From contig OW388293.1 of the NCBI GenBank assembly GCA_936450465.1, positions 46,738,040 through 46,802,039 on the forward strand: a stretch of 64,000 nt of DNA, given 5' to 3'. This stretch comes from Gibbula magus (Eukaryota; Mollusca; Gastropoda; Trochida; Trochidae). The stretch's first letter is position 1. The number at the start of each line of letters is the position of its first letter. The notes beneath the pieces are model-generated. The model was not told where the DNA came from, searched no databases, and saw only the letters and a program-made list of their open reading frames with translations. Of the stretch, positions 1 through 11,282 are shown in pieces. Made by a program: the position numbers and the translations under genes.

Positions 1-790
1 TTTAGTTTAATAACGAAGTATACTGAATACGTGCAATTTCACAATAACAGAATGGCGAGTCTTAGAATATGAGAGGCACGCAAATGGTACAAGTGTCGAA
101 GGTGTCAGGAGAAATGATTGGAGGATCGAGGGGAAACGCCAAAGTTTAAGGGGAGGACTTTAAAGGTTAAAATGGAAAGTTGAGAGGAGAGAGAGTTGCA
201 CGGTCGAGAGAAGACATCTCTAGTGTTAGCTTGAGAAGATGCTTCGTGTATGGATGTACCATAGGGACATAAATTCAAATTCCATGCCACGAAGAGTAAC
301 AAGAGTCATAAGAAGATGAAATATCCCACCGGTCCCACATAATTTGCAAAACACATCTTTGACAGATAATTGTAACCGTAACCGCACTTCAGTTGCTTAG
401 TTTCATGTAAGAAAAACGGAAACGGAAAGAAATAACATTTCAGATTATCAGAAATCTGAAAATATCAAAATGCACCACTTCAGTTAGTGGGTAATACACA
501 TCCAAAGTTTCAGGAAGTTATGATGAAGAGTTTTGGAGCTGTGCTACGGAAACGAATCTGTCTCTGAACAAAGTCCAAATCAAACACGTTTCTATGGAAA
601 CAAAAAAACCCAGAAATCTCAAAATATCAAAAGGCACCACTTCAGTAGTAGGGTACTTCACATGGGACGTTTCAGAAAGATATCATGAACGGTTTCCGAG
701 TTCTGCTCCGGAAACGAAATGATTACGGACGGACAGACGGTTAGACGGACATACAAACGGACAAGGCGACGACTATATCCCACGGTATTA
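1..790 (+). repeat. Composite repeat module, copy 1
   Basis: Non-coding module repeated almost base for base at 28424-29220. It contains internal near-repeats: the phrase CACCACTTCAGT occurs twice, each followed by a wording about GGAAACGAA. It ends in a CGGACGGACAGACGG tract and ACTATATCCC, a style of tail common in molluscan dispersed repeats. In both copies it runs directly into an L2-like LINE coding fragment. It may therefore be a 5' untranslated region or an older fused element. The copy starts before the window. Confidence 0.75.
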
Positions 791-1229
791 CATACCGTGA
801 AAGAAAGGAGATAACATTCAGAAAATCGAAAAACATCGATCTGTCACAGCTGAAAGTTGAACTCAACTCGGCTATATCAGATCATAAAGATCTCTCTTTA
901 GACCAAAGCCTTGACCTTTAAAACAACTCTGCTGAAGACATCATTGATAAACATGCCCGTGTTCGAACACAAACCAGTCACCATTCATACCAATGAACCC
1001 TGGTACAACGACGATATTCGGAATGAGAAGAGGAGAAGAAGTTGGAAAAGCAGATGCGTTGGTCAGGCCTCGAAATTCACAAGCAATTACACAATGCGCA
1101 GAGAAATTGTGTCACAGCCTTAATTGAGCAGGCAAAGAAAGACTATTTCACAGATGCTTTACACTCAGCGTCTGGTAGCAAGGAAATGTACACTTTATGA
1201 ATAAACTCCTCCATAAGAAGAGGGAGCAA
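791..1229 (+). mobile_element. L2/CR1-like LINE fragment, copy 1 (truncated)
   Basis: This is the linker region upstream of reverse transcriptase in an L2/CR1-like non-LTR retrotransposon. The translated phrase around 985-1030 reads HTNEPWYNDDIRNEKR, typical of the segment between endonuclease and RT. The frame is broken by indels. The copy stops abruptly after GAGGGAGCAA at 1229, whereas the sister copy at 29640 continues into RT. The rest has been lost or displaced by the AT-rich repeats that follow. It is not expected to be functional. Confidence 0.75.
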
Positions 1230-1450
1230 CACTGGATGAAAAAGTCCTATTTAATCCGGAGTAAATATGGATTAAAGATGTCATTTAATCCCCTTTACTC
1301 CCCTTTACTCCGGATTAAAGACACAATTTACAACAGAGTAAAGGGGAGTAAATATCACATTTAATCCATATTTACTCCATATTTACTCTGAGATTAAATA
1401 TTTGTAAAGGTGATTAAATAAGATTAAAGTTTTGTAAATATCCAGACAGG
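1230..1450. repeat. Inverted TTTAATCC / TTTACTCC motif cluster
   Basis: A short region made almost wholly of the words TTTAATCC, TTTACTCC and their complements GGATTAAA and GGAGTAAA in alternating orientation. It can fold on itself and looks like a foldback or MITE-like insert. It sits exactly where the LINE copy breaks off, so it may be the insertion that truncated it. No coding potential was seen. Confidence 0.5.
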
Positions 1451-1499
1451 TTTTTTACCATGTTGTAATAAAATAAAATAAATTCATCAAAACGTAACT

Positions 1500-2235
1500 T
1501 TATTGAAAAAAGTTGCTTTAAACATTGCTCACAAAACATTACTCTAATTAAAAACTATTTTGATGAAAAGAAATGCTTTTAAAGAAAAAGTGACTTGAAT
1601 GGAGAATATGACTTTGATGAAGACAAAAATGATATGTATGAAGATTTTGACTTTGATGGGAAAAAAGACTTTGATGAAAACATTATTTTGATGAAAATAT
1701 TTGCTTTAATGGATAAATAAATATTAATTGCAAAAAGTTACCTAACTAGAGAATACATTTTGACAAAAAAAGTTACTTTGATGAAAAATTTTACTTTGAT
1801 GAAAAAAAATACTTCAATGCAAAAAAAATGACTTTGATGAAAAAAAATGACTTTGATGAAGAAAAATGACTTTGATGAAAAATGTTACTTTGATGGTGTA
1901 TTTTACTTAAAAGAAAGAAATTACTTTTATGAAGAATTTGACTTTGATGAAATAATTGATTTTAATGAGAAAAATTACGCTGATGAAAAAGTTAACTTTG
2001 ATGATAAAAATGACTTTGATGAAAAGATTGACTTTGATGGAAAAAATTACTTTGATAACATAAATGTTGTTAATTTAAAAATTTAATTTGATGAAGAAAT
2101 TGTTTTTGATAATAAATTGACTTTAATGAAAAATTTACTTTGGTGAAGAAATTGACTTTGGTAAAAAAAAAAAAAATACTTTGATGATAAAAATGTCTTT
2201 AATGGAAAAAAATTACCTTTGATGAAAATATGACC
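1500..2235 (+). repeat. Degenerate minisatellite, unit about GACTTTGATGAAAAAAAT
   Basis: Degenerate tandem repeats of 15-18 bp, consensus close to GACTTTGATGAAAAAAAT, over about 700 bp. Because many units are multiples of 3, one frame (1847-2086) stays open for 79 codons and reads as repeated DFDEK-type pentamers and hexamers. I consider this an arithmetical by-product of the repeat: no promoter, splice signals or conserved domain is visible, and neighbouring units break the frame. Confidence 0.75.
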
Positions 2236-3040
2236 AATTCGGCATAATGACTAACATGATTTAGTAACATATACAGATATTATAAGTATCATCTCATGAA
2301 AATAACTACTTACATAAAAATGAATATAGATGGATCTATTGTTTGGCATTTGGTCAACCAAATCACTTTATTAGTTACCATTTACATGTTTTGCCAGTCA
2401 GAAAAAGCTGAAAATATTACAGAATTCAACTGCGATAGCAACATTTAGCAAGGTGACGGGGACATATTAAAGAAACCATAACGTTTTGATTATTTAGATT
2501 GCTATTTGATTGTTAAACATTGTTCATTAATGCCATATTGTAACATTGTAATCACTTTGTGATTCGATATAGCAGTTCAGATACACAGTTATGATAGATA
2601 TAGACAGGCAGACAGACAGATATATTTTATCATAATGTCACAAGTTAAATATACATTGTAAAAAGCATGTATAAAAGACATAAACTATAAATTAAACAAC
2701 ATATTCGTAAATATAGGTAGGTAAAATAGCAATGATTCGGGTTTATAATAGTAATTAAATAAGTAAGTAAATAGATATAAGAATGATAAAAATAATTTCC
2801 ATCTATAAACCATATTTCTTATGGTTGAACAGATGCATTTTATGCGTTTGGGGCTATTTTCCGTTAACATTTTGATAAAAAGATCTAAAGGCCCCGTTAC
2901 ATTATAAACATCTTGATTTAATTACTTCTGAGGTCGTTGTAAAAGTGGAATTCTGAAATAAAATGAACTTCAGTTTCCACATTTTGACAACATCTACAAA
3001 ATCTACGCTCTAATGGCGTAGGGTCTTGGTCTATATATAT
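2236..3040. other. AT-rich stretch without recognisable gene
   Basis: AT-rich DNA with short GATAGATA/GACAGACA runs near 2600. No domain, RNA gene or convincing open frame is seen. Confidence 0.5.
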
Positions 3041-3452
3041 GAAAGTATTAATATAAAGAGTTGATTTAATTGTGCTATTTGAGTATTACATCATGTGCGA
3101 CATATATATAGGCTTAGCATGTAAGTGAAAGTATTAATATAAATAGTTGATTTAATTGTGCTATATGAGTATTACATCATGTGCGACATATATATAGGCA
3201 TAGCATGTAAGTGAAAGTATTAATATAAAGAGTTGATTTAATTGTGCTATATGAGTATTACATCATGTGCGACATATATATATAGGCATAGCATGTAAGT
3301 GAAAGTATTAATATAAAGAGTTGATTTAATTGTGCTATATGAGTATTACATCATGTGCGACATATATATAGGCATAGCATGTAAGTGAAAGTATTAATAT
3401 AAAGAGTTGATTTAATTGTGCTCTATGAGTATTACATCATGTGCGACATATA
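3041..3452. repeat. Tandem repeat, five copies of an 86-88 bp unit
   Basis: The unit starts with GAAAGTATTAATATAAA at 3041, 3127, 3213, 3301 and 3387, giving spacings of 86, 86, 88 and 86. Copies are nearly identical and differ mainly in the number of TA steps. The array is direct, with no constant-spacer/variable-spacer structure. It lies in otherwise unremarkable AT-rich DNA. Confidence 0.9.
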
Positions 3453-4964
3453 TTCACAAGATACTAGGTTTACTCACATACCATATAGTTCATTAACAAA
3501 GATGTGATCTTAGCATACATTCTTTACATGATGCATAGGATGTAAGGATGTGTGACAAGCTGATTTAATGTCCTTTTGAGTATGACACGACTTGCAACAG
3601 ATATTCAATATATATTTCATGATTGTGTGGCAATTTATTTGAGAGAAGTTTATTCACATACCATATAGTTCATATACAAAGTTTTAACAAATATTTTAAA
3701 ATACATATTCAGTACCTGTTGCATTGAATGTAATAAGATGTTGATATAAGTGTACTATTTGAGTATACTATTCCATTTGCGACAGGTAGTTATGAAACTC
3801 ATGACGATTGATTACTTATCGCACTTCAATGAAATTCTATAACGCTATACATGACAGCCGGTAACCTCCCATAACAGCACCTTCATCACTGGACTTTAAC
3901 TCAGGACGTTTCACTACTCAATGTACTATCATGGTAAGTGTCACACCGAATGCGATATCTACACTATTTAGTGTTAAAGAGAACTGATTTGTTATACGAT
4001 TTTGGAATAAAAAATACTCCAAGATGATAGGCAAAATCTTTTTTCTTTCAAGATTGTATAAAACAGGTTTACTGGTGCGTACCGTTTTCTTGTCTTTGGA
4101 AGCTAGACATTCTAATGCATTTGTATAACATCTAATATCCAGTGACATTAATATTACCTTAATGTATTGTGAACTCACTTACCTACATACCGGTGTAGTT
4201 TAACTATTCCTCGTTAAAAATGATGGGTTATATTGATTCAGCTTAAAATAATGATAAAGGGAAATATATGATCTTGACAAATATCTTTCTCATATTTTGG
4301 TTTATACCATCACCATAATTTAACAATTTATTTAAAAAACGTTCATCGTATAGCCTTCAATATTTAATATTAATACTTTATTTCAAACAGAAAATATCGC
4401 TACCTAGATCAAACTATCCATATGCTGTCACCACGTGTTAAGTTGTACACTTATTGTCAATATATGTAACTCTTGTTAACCTTATTATGCTCTGTTAGCA
4501 GCCAAGCCAAGTAGCCTTGAGTTTATATATATATTCAGTATCATCATAACTAGTGTCATTATCCATTAAATAAACCTAATATTCAAGCCAACTAAGGGTA
4601 CTTCTTAATGTTACAAACCGGAAATAATGTAAAGCGTGTGTTTAAATACTATCAGATTGGACTAGAATAATGCATATTAAACGTCTAGAATCGTATGCAC
4701 AGCTAATTATGAGAGAAAATTATTTAACAACAAATAAGGTTCTTAATGAATAAGATTTACAAATAATATTTTCCAGGATGCTCTGTTTATTATAATATAT
4801 CAATTATGTTTGAAGTAATAATATTGGCATTATATATTTACAATGCACTTACCATTGAATACATGTGATTTGAATTCATTCAACTAAAAAGAACAAAACG
4901 CGATAAAGGCAAATTTTCACAATCACATGTTGCGTAGACATAGGTATTGTTTGTCATAATTGTA
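3453..4964. other. Intergenic, no gene seen
   Basis: Phrases such as TTCACATACCATATAGTTCAT recur loosely at about 3475 and 3655, suggesting old tandem duplication. No coding sequence with a recognisable domain was found. The longest minus-strand frame (3918-4178) shows no features. Confidence 0.4.
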
Positions 4965-5655
4965 GAGTAAGCTAAAACACTCCCAATCCAGATAAGTGTA
5001 TTTCGAATCAGTGACGTATTCCCATTTATGATAATAAGTTAGTTTATCAAAATGTGTAAGTCAAGTAATAAATCGTACATTTTCTTGTGATGTTTTGCAT
5101 TTGATTGTAAAAGGGTATACAAGATTGCACAGTTTACACTCGGGTATAATTATAGCTAAACGTGTATACAGAGATGGCATAATATAAAACTACATGTTTA
5201 ATGCCTGCATAAGTTAGACACTCTGTATCAATTGGGTATAAAGAAAACATTGCGTCTTTTGTAAAAAAAAAATAATAACACAAACAAAAACAATTGGTCG
5301 GGAATGTTTTCACATTCGATTTTTGTTAGATAATTTATCGACATTTTTTAAAGAAATACATGATGGTAAATATTTGTAACTTTTCAAAATAAACCTTACG
5401 TAATTTCAAGTGGTTTCGAAACATAAATTACTGTCAGTGTCACTGACAGCTTTGATTTGGGTCCACAAAATGATTGTCATTTTCCTGTCTCAGCTTTTAG
5501 ATCGTCGCAACATTGGTCACAGTTCGGTATTTGTTTTCCCCGTTTCCATGGAAACGCAACTTGGATTCCTTTAAGGAGCAGAACTAAAAATCCGTAAGGT
5601 ATAGCTCAATGAAACATTATTTTCAAATGGTTTATTAAGTTCATTTCACAGGTAT
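4965..5655. repeat. Dispersed repeat, copy also at 42244-42842
   Basis: Sequence from GCTAAAACACTCCCAATCC to TTCATTTCACAGGTATACA matches 42244-42830 in the same orientation with few differences. This copy has about 160 extra bases (roughly 5457-5616), including TTTCCATGGAAACG. That segment is either an insert here or a deletion there. The second copy lies inside the long-inverted-repeat element at 30732-44191, so this is probably a relic of the same transposon family. Confidence 0.8.
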
Positions 5656-6620
5656 ACAGACGAAAGTGAAACACACATAAAAGAGGTGCAGAGCTAAGAA
5701 ACAATGTGTAAACCTGGAAATATTGTTTAAAAAATCCATTTCGCATGGAAAGAAGGCGTTGTTTTTAATATACGAGCGAATAATGTTTGCAACATAAGAT
5801 ACATCCTTGGCAATATTTACAACACTTTCTATGGATATTTCAATTTGTTGGAGGTACTGTAATGATATGATAATATGAGAGTATATATCGAGAATTTCAC
5901 CCAAGTGTCTTCTGATATCAAATATATCAACACGAGTTCATTAAAGTTACAAATTAACTGTCATTAACTGATTATATAATAGGATTATGAAGATTTGATT
6001 TTAGCGTTATCTACAATGTAGATATCGCTTGTCGATATCGCATGATCTCACACAAGCACCATCTACTTAGGGAGCCAGTTTTGGGTGATAAAAGACGATT
6101 GTTCATGGAACTTTCCATTCCCCCAAAATTCATTTACGTGATTACATTTATGAAAACATATTGGAAACTTTCTGGTTCAGATTTACAGAAAGAACAAATA
6201 TTTGAATGACTTATTTTAATTTTCAGCAGCTCTCTTGTGTAGATTGCTCTATTTATAAATATATACTGAACATCTAAAATGTAACACTCTTAGTACAGTT
6301 TCTGGACTTTTCAAACACACTAATCCTTGAAATATGTGTATAAAGAAGCCCATTCTGCAACTTCTAGTCGGATTGTGTTGTGTTTTTCCTTGACAACACA
6401 TTAATTGAATGAACTTTCTTTTCTTTGCACTTTTAAATTATTAATTTGATATATATATATTTCTACTACAATGAGTTTGGTACATTAAAGACTAACAAAC
6501 AAAAGTGTTAATAGACACGGCAAAGACGTATGTTTAGGGGAGACATATTGTTGTAAAACATAACTTATCGGAACTATTATCTAAATAAAAATTATCATCG
6601 TTTCACTTATGAAGGGTTGC
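5656..6620. other. Intergenic, no gene seen
   Basis: AT-rich, with no domain-bearing reading frame. The minus-strand open frame at 5641-5904 has no recognisable motif and overlaps the end of the dispersed repeat. Confidence 0.4.
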
Positions 6621-6822
6621 ATGCCAAAACAACCTAAGCCAGACTATTAATAGTAGTTGATGCGGATTGCAAAGCTTTTTTAAACAATAATACGGTTGTT
6701 TGAGTACGTTATTTAGATTTAGAGATAACAGCTTGTAAAATCGTATTATTTGTGCCAAAATGACCAAAGTCTGACTTAGGTTTTCTTGGCTGTCAACAAA
6801 TCTGACTTAGGTTGTTTTGGCA
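6621..6822. mobile_element. MITE with TGCCAAAACAACCTAAG termini
   Basis: The left end reads TGCCAAAACAACCTAAGCC and the right end reads the inverse, CTTAGGTTGTTTTGGCA. Extra internal copies of the motif occur near 6757-6785, and another at 7046-7067. A short non-autonomous DNA transposon is the simplest reading. It lies just upstream of the F-box locus and could have supplied part of its 5' region. Confidence 0.6.
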
Positions 6823-7258
6823 CGGAACAGCCAGAAACTCTTCAGAGAGGAGGAAGAAAAAGTCTTCTGAAAGCATGGTGACAGAGTAAGCAATGAGTTC
6901 CACAATGAGGAGTTAAACAGATACCAGGTATGTTCTTACTATAATAAATGGCATTGTAAGATGAGTAATGTTATTAAGTAATGGAAATAAATTATTCAAC
7001 ATTGAAACTATTGACTGAAGTCTACAATAACCATTTTGCCAGTTTATTGACTAAGGTTGTTTTGGCAGGAAATGGAATGCACATGTTGACAGTATGTTTT
7101 GCCTTAACAATATCCTTTTGAATGCTATAAAGGTGAAAATTAAAGGCTCAAACTATATTTCTTTTTGTCATCTTTCCAAACATATGAGAAAGGGGTTTTA
7201 AATAATGTTATAAATTGATTAATTGCTCTTCCTTCATGAATCTTTTGGGTTTTTTCAG

Positions 7259-8248
7259 GTTTCGTGATGACTAGACTTCCAACTGAGATTTTGATAGAGA
7301 CATTTCGATGTTTTGAACCGACCATCTTAGTGAGGGAAATTGCTCCTGTTTGTAGACGCAGGTTCGAAATTTCAAGAAGTCCTGCTCTTTGGTCAAAATA
7401 CATATATGTTGATCTTAAAGACTGTGATTGCCTGACAACATCAGATGAACACTATGAGTTTTCAGACTGTATACCATTTTGTATTAATGTTGAGAAGCTT
7501 CTGCTCAGTAGCATTCACTTGGACTCGTTGAGGTCATTGGATAAGCTTAGAAAGCTGAGAGAATTAACCTTTCTGGCTGGTTACATGCCAACACGTTGGA
7601 TGTGTGTATGGGAATACAGATGTGCAAGGGTCTTACTCATCTCACAATAATTGGTGTTCGAGACCTATCAGAGCAAAACCAGTTAGAGATAATATCAGCT
7701 TTACCGAACTGAGGTATCTTGATATTTGCAATTCCCATGCAGTGTCCCCAGCCACTATCAGAAAGGTTCTAGTGGAGAAGACTAAACTTGCCTTCATTGG
7801 TATCACTCCAAAAAAAGAAGTTGATCAATGGGCCCTGCTTGCAAATGACTTTGTTGGTGAAGTATGTTTTGGGCATTGTATAATGATGCATATCCCGGAG
7901 TCACTTCTTGTTCACCGTAGATGGGTTTACTCCGTCTCCTATCCAAAAAGATCTTAGTGTTGACAAGTGGAGATAAAGCACATCATGAACAGACTATCAA
8001 CAGATAATGTCCTCAAGTTGCTGCTGGATGAGGACAGTGACAGGGACAGCAGTGAACCCGACACCCAATCTACAGAGGAACTCATCAGGAATGACAATGT
8101 GGTTATTGAAACTGTCAAGTCTGCCATGGAGAAAAGGGTTCTTATGGACGATGAGAAAGTTTCACAGATTAGTTCATCTGAAGAATGTGTGAATGATCCT
8201 GTCAGACTTTTTGTGGAACCCATTCTGTTTATAAAGTGCACTTGTTAA
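7259..8248 (+). pseudogene. F-box / leucine-rich-repeat-like gene, frameshifted
   Basis: After a good splice acceptor (TTTTTTCAG at 7258) the reading frame begins MTRLPTEILIETFRCF at 7267, the N-terminal helix of an F-box, which binds Skp1 in SCF ubiquitin ligases. LRR-like phrases follow (LDKLRKLRELTFLAG, and in another frame GLTHLTIIG and LRYLDICNS). The frame changes near 7595, near 7708 and again near 7920-7970. Compensating for single-base losses gives one plausible protein ending in an acidic segment (DEDSDRDSSEPD) with a stop at 8246-8248. A possible non-coding first exon ends at a GTATGT donor near 6929. So many frameshifts suggest a pseudogene, though long-read indel errors would look the same. 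Confidence 0.65.
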
Positions 8249-8737
8249 AAATCCAATAATCATGTCACAATACAATCGCTATATGGAGATTCATTGCACA
8301 CGAATTGTTGGTTTTACACAGTCATCAGTATCAAAATAAGATAAACAAACTGTGATGCAATTAAAGTAACATCCATTTGTTTGTGTATAATATTGTTTTT
8401 GGCTTTCATACCTGCCAAAATACGTGCCAATATGTGCCAATTCACATCAAATACTTTCGCTCAACTTACATATTCATCCCCAATCGCCAAATATATGACA
8501 ATAGCTCGTTTCCAATGAAAATAGAGAAACATCTTTATACACACTGTACATGTGCAGAAACTACGCATCTCATTTATATGCACAGTAGTTAGATGACCTA
8601 TTGAAAATTACAAAGCTAAAATTGTTCTCAATTACGTTTGACTAACTGGCGGTTCATAGTACGGATTTTGTTTGGAGGTTACTAATCACTACTTCCATCT
8701 CTGAATCGTCACTAAACTGAGTCGACTGCCATGATAT
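8249..8737. other. Intergenic, no gene seen
   Basis: Short stretch between the F-box locus and a MITE. The open frame at 8377-8592 shows no recognisable domain. Confidence 0.35.
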
Positions 8738-8973
8738 GTCAACTTCCAAACGCAAGGCATAACTCTTGCCAGTCTGCATTACTGGCTGATTTAACCCTTG
8801 CGGTATTTCCCTCGCTTGGGTGTGTCAATATAGTGAATCGCTGAAACCAGAAATGCATAGAGGGCCTGGATTTCTAAACACATATACTGCACACACAAAT
8901 ACTGCAAGGAACAAATAAGCCAGTAATGGAGACTGGCTAGAGTTATGCCTTGCATTGGGAAGTTGGATATATG
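8738..8973. mobile_element. MITE family A (CAACTTCC...GGAAGTTG), copy 1
   Basis: About 235 bp with inverted ends beginning CAACTTCCAAACGCAAGGC and closing GCCTTGCATTGGGAAGTTGG. The inner ends carry GCCAGTAATG and its inverse. Related copies lie at 10388-10495 (short form), 17225-17360 (partial) and 23231-23467 (full). The same internal phrases, such as AGAAATGCATAG.GGGCCTGG, recur. It has no coding capacity. Confidence 0.85.
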
Positions 8974-9126
8974 TCAGTACTTCGCTGTAAAACAACGCCA
9001 TGTATAACGTTTGCCACATGTGACCCCAACAACACACCGAAAATGGATGTCCCTTAATTTTATATAACTTTAATCATAATTTCGTTCATTAGATAACAAA
9101 ATTTTAAAATTACATTTAATGTATTT

Positions 9127-9844
9127 ATGATAAAAAATATCATCATCTATTATTTCATTTATGTTTCTGTATTGTTTATGCAAGTGTTCACCTTCTCATC
9201 AGATTGCCAGGATGTTTTCAACCTCGTCAGTTCCTCCCCTGGTCTCTACACCGTCTCTCCACTGGACACAGTGGATCCATTTGATGTTAAGTGTGACGAA
9301 TCCCACTACGGGATTGTGATGATGTACAGAGATATCCACAACCTTGGCTGCACCGCACTACCTGCGACGTATCTCGATGTTGGATGGGAGCAGTACAAAC
9401 AAAGCTTCAGTGAAGGCAACTGCTACTTCTGGCTTGGTCTGGAGCAGATCCACGCTCTCACATCATCCAAACCCTACCTGCTCCACGTCTATCTTGAAGA
9501 CATTAATCTCAATGAAGCCACCGCAACTTACAGTCACTTTCAAGTCGGAGACGAAGCATCAAGGTACATGATGACAGCAGCAGGATTCTCTGCAAGTAAC
9601 AGCTACATTGGTGACCGATTCTCTCTCACAGATCCGTCCAAGTCCATCAATGGAACCAACTTCTGTACCAATGATAATTGCCCCTCGAACCCGGATTGTA
9701 GTCTGTGGGCAAAAGGAGGTTGGTGGTACAGAGATGATGTCTGTTATACTCACCCCGACAATCAGTCGGACAATCGAGTGGAACAATGGTAATGGAGAAC
9801 AACGCACTATGAAGGAAATGACCATGACCCTGAGACCAGTATAG
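9127..9844 (+). pseudogene. Fibrinogen-related domain secreted protein, one frameshift
   Basis: The product is a secreted lectin-like protein with a fibrinogen C-terminal (FReD) domain. Invertebrate FReD proteins act in recognition and agglutination. Residues 1-25 form a hydrophobic signal peptide. The domain opens with DCQDVFNLVSSSPGLYTV and PFDVKCDE, then FWLGLEQIHALT, YSHFQVGDEASRYMM and GGWWYRDD, all in FReD order. The start is the first ATG before the signal peptide, and everything is in one exon. Near 9765-9775 the frame shifts by one base. The typical C-terminus (IEWNNGNG...MKEMTMTLRPV, stop at 9842-9844) is in another frame, while the uninterrupted frame ends early at 9792. A polyadenylation signal AATAAA lies at 10010-10015. 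A single frameshift means either a recent pseudogene or a sequence error. Confidence 0.8.
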
Positions 9845-10009
9845 TAACCCTCTAATCACCCAAAAGTCATTTTAAAGTTTATTGACATGTTTCGTTTAAT
9901 GTGCTGTTTCGTGTATATTACATGTCTGGTTTCTTCGTAAATCTATATAATATGTATGTTTTATCAATCCAATCCCCTGATAAAATCGTGACCGGCAGAT
10001 AAGAAAAGC

Positions 10010-10015
10010 AATAAA
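10010..10015 (+). terminator. Putative poly(A) signal of the FReD gene
   Basis: AATAAA about 165 bases after the expected stop of the fibrinogen-like frame, same strand. Confidence 0.4.
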
Positions 10016-10259
10016 TGTTAAGTCTAGCTAAACTTCTCACGCATGCTACATTTCATGTAACATGACAATATAAACAACTCATTTTAAACATTTGTTTACT
10101 TTTTTCATTATTCTAACTAATTAGCTTCGGACCAAGAGGTCCGGGCTTCAAATGACACCAAGGGCTCGGCAACTTGTCTGCAGTGCTGTTCTACGATAAT
10201 CTATCTATATAGATATAACATTTATTTTTGGTTGTGTATTTATATTTTATATAAATTAT

Positions 10260-10560
10260 ATAATGCGGGGGATAACGTCGTTGACTCAGTCTGTCCATCC
10301 ATCCGTCCGTCTGTCTGTCCTTCCGTCCGTCTGTCCGTGATCACATCGTTTTCGGAGCAGATCTCCAAAACTACTTAACCAATCCTCACCCAACTTCCAA
10401 ATGCAAGGCATAACTCTTGCCAGTCTCCATTACTGGCTAGTTATATCAGCCAGTAATGCAGACTGGCAAGATTTATGCCTTGCGTTTGGATATTGATCCT
10501 CACCAAATTTGGTATAATGCCACCTAATATTATGTTGATGTGCCTTTTCGGGGTATGAAC
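10260..10560. repeat. CCGTCCGTCTGTC dispersed repeat with nested short MITE A
   Basis: The phrase GGGGGATAACGTCG is followed by a CCATCCGTCCGTCTGTC tract and TTCGGAGCAGATCTCC, a module that recurs in variant form at about 730, 16320 and 45500. A 100-bp foldback version of MITE family A (ACTTCCAAATGCAAGGC...GCCTTGCGTTTGG, 10388-10495) interrupts it. Confidence 0.65.
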
Positions 10561-11282
10561 TTTATTTTATATCATTTTTTTTTCTGTTTCCATGGTAAAT
10601 GTTGGACTTTGATTATTTGAAGGGTAGATCCTGATCTCTTGATGTATACAATTGATTCAAACTGTGCGAATGTGTGTCGCCAATACGTCAAGAAATAAGT
10701 GTTGGAATGTCCTACAGACCTCTCTCAAAACGGTCGACACTGTGGGGCGAGTGATAGACTGTATGTGAGAATATTACTTGGCTCTCTCAACTAAGAAAAA
10801 AACCCACACAGAAGAAAGTAACAGTTGTGTTCTTTCCTGTACTCTGCACACACTGCACATGCATTATTGTAATGTACACGAGGGGTTCAAGAAATCCAAG
10901 TCTGAATAAATTATGTTCTGTTCTGTATTCGCAAGGAGTACTAACGAGTTGGATTAGCGGAAATCAACTCAATCGAGCATGTTAAGGGAAAAACCTCCAG
11001 GGGTACATTTTGTAAGCGAAGAGAATTGGGTTTCCAGAATGTTGTAGTAGAAGTGTAAAAGGAAAAAGATGGTTTTTTTCCTTTACGGAATTCACAAGTT
11101 CGCAACTCCAAAGTGTTTTGTTGCAATGGATAGTCACACCTTGTCAACGTATGCTTTCTCCCTACAATAATACAAGCCTTCATATAAATATATACGCTTG
11201 GAAGCGGTGTAATACACCACGTAGCTTGAAGCGGTGTAATACCCCACGTAGCTTGAAACGTCTTCTCTCTTATTATGCCTGA
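10561..11282. other. Intergenic, with a short 27-bp tandem duplication
   Basis: No supported gene. GCGGTGTAATACACCACGTA is repeated in tandem near 11205-11260. The minus-strand frame of 117 codons (10941-11294) runs through this duplication and shows no domain. Confidence 0.4.

Noticed and set aside
1847..2086. 79-codon DFDEK repeat protein
   Set aside because: Product of an 18-bp minisatellite; neighbouring units break the frame and no gene structure is visible.
3041..3452. Regular 86-88 bp direct repeats resembling a CRISPR array
   Set aside because: The whole unit is repeated without variable spacers, no cas-like genes exist and the DNA is eukaryotic; it is a simple tandem repeat.
10111..10165. 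Pol III box-B-like GGTCCGGGCTTCAAATGAC
   Set aside because: Isolated motif without a box A or repeat body.
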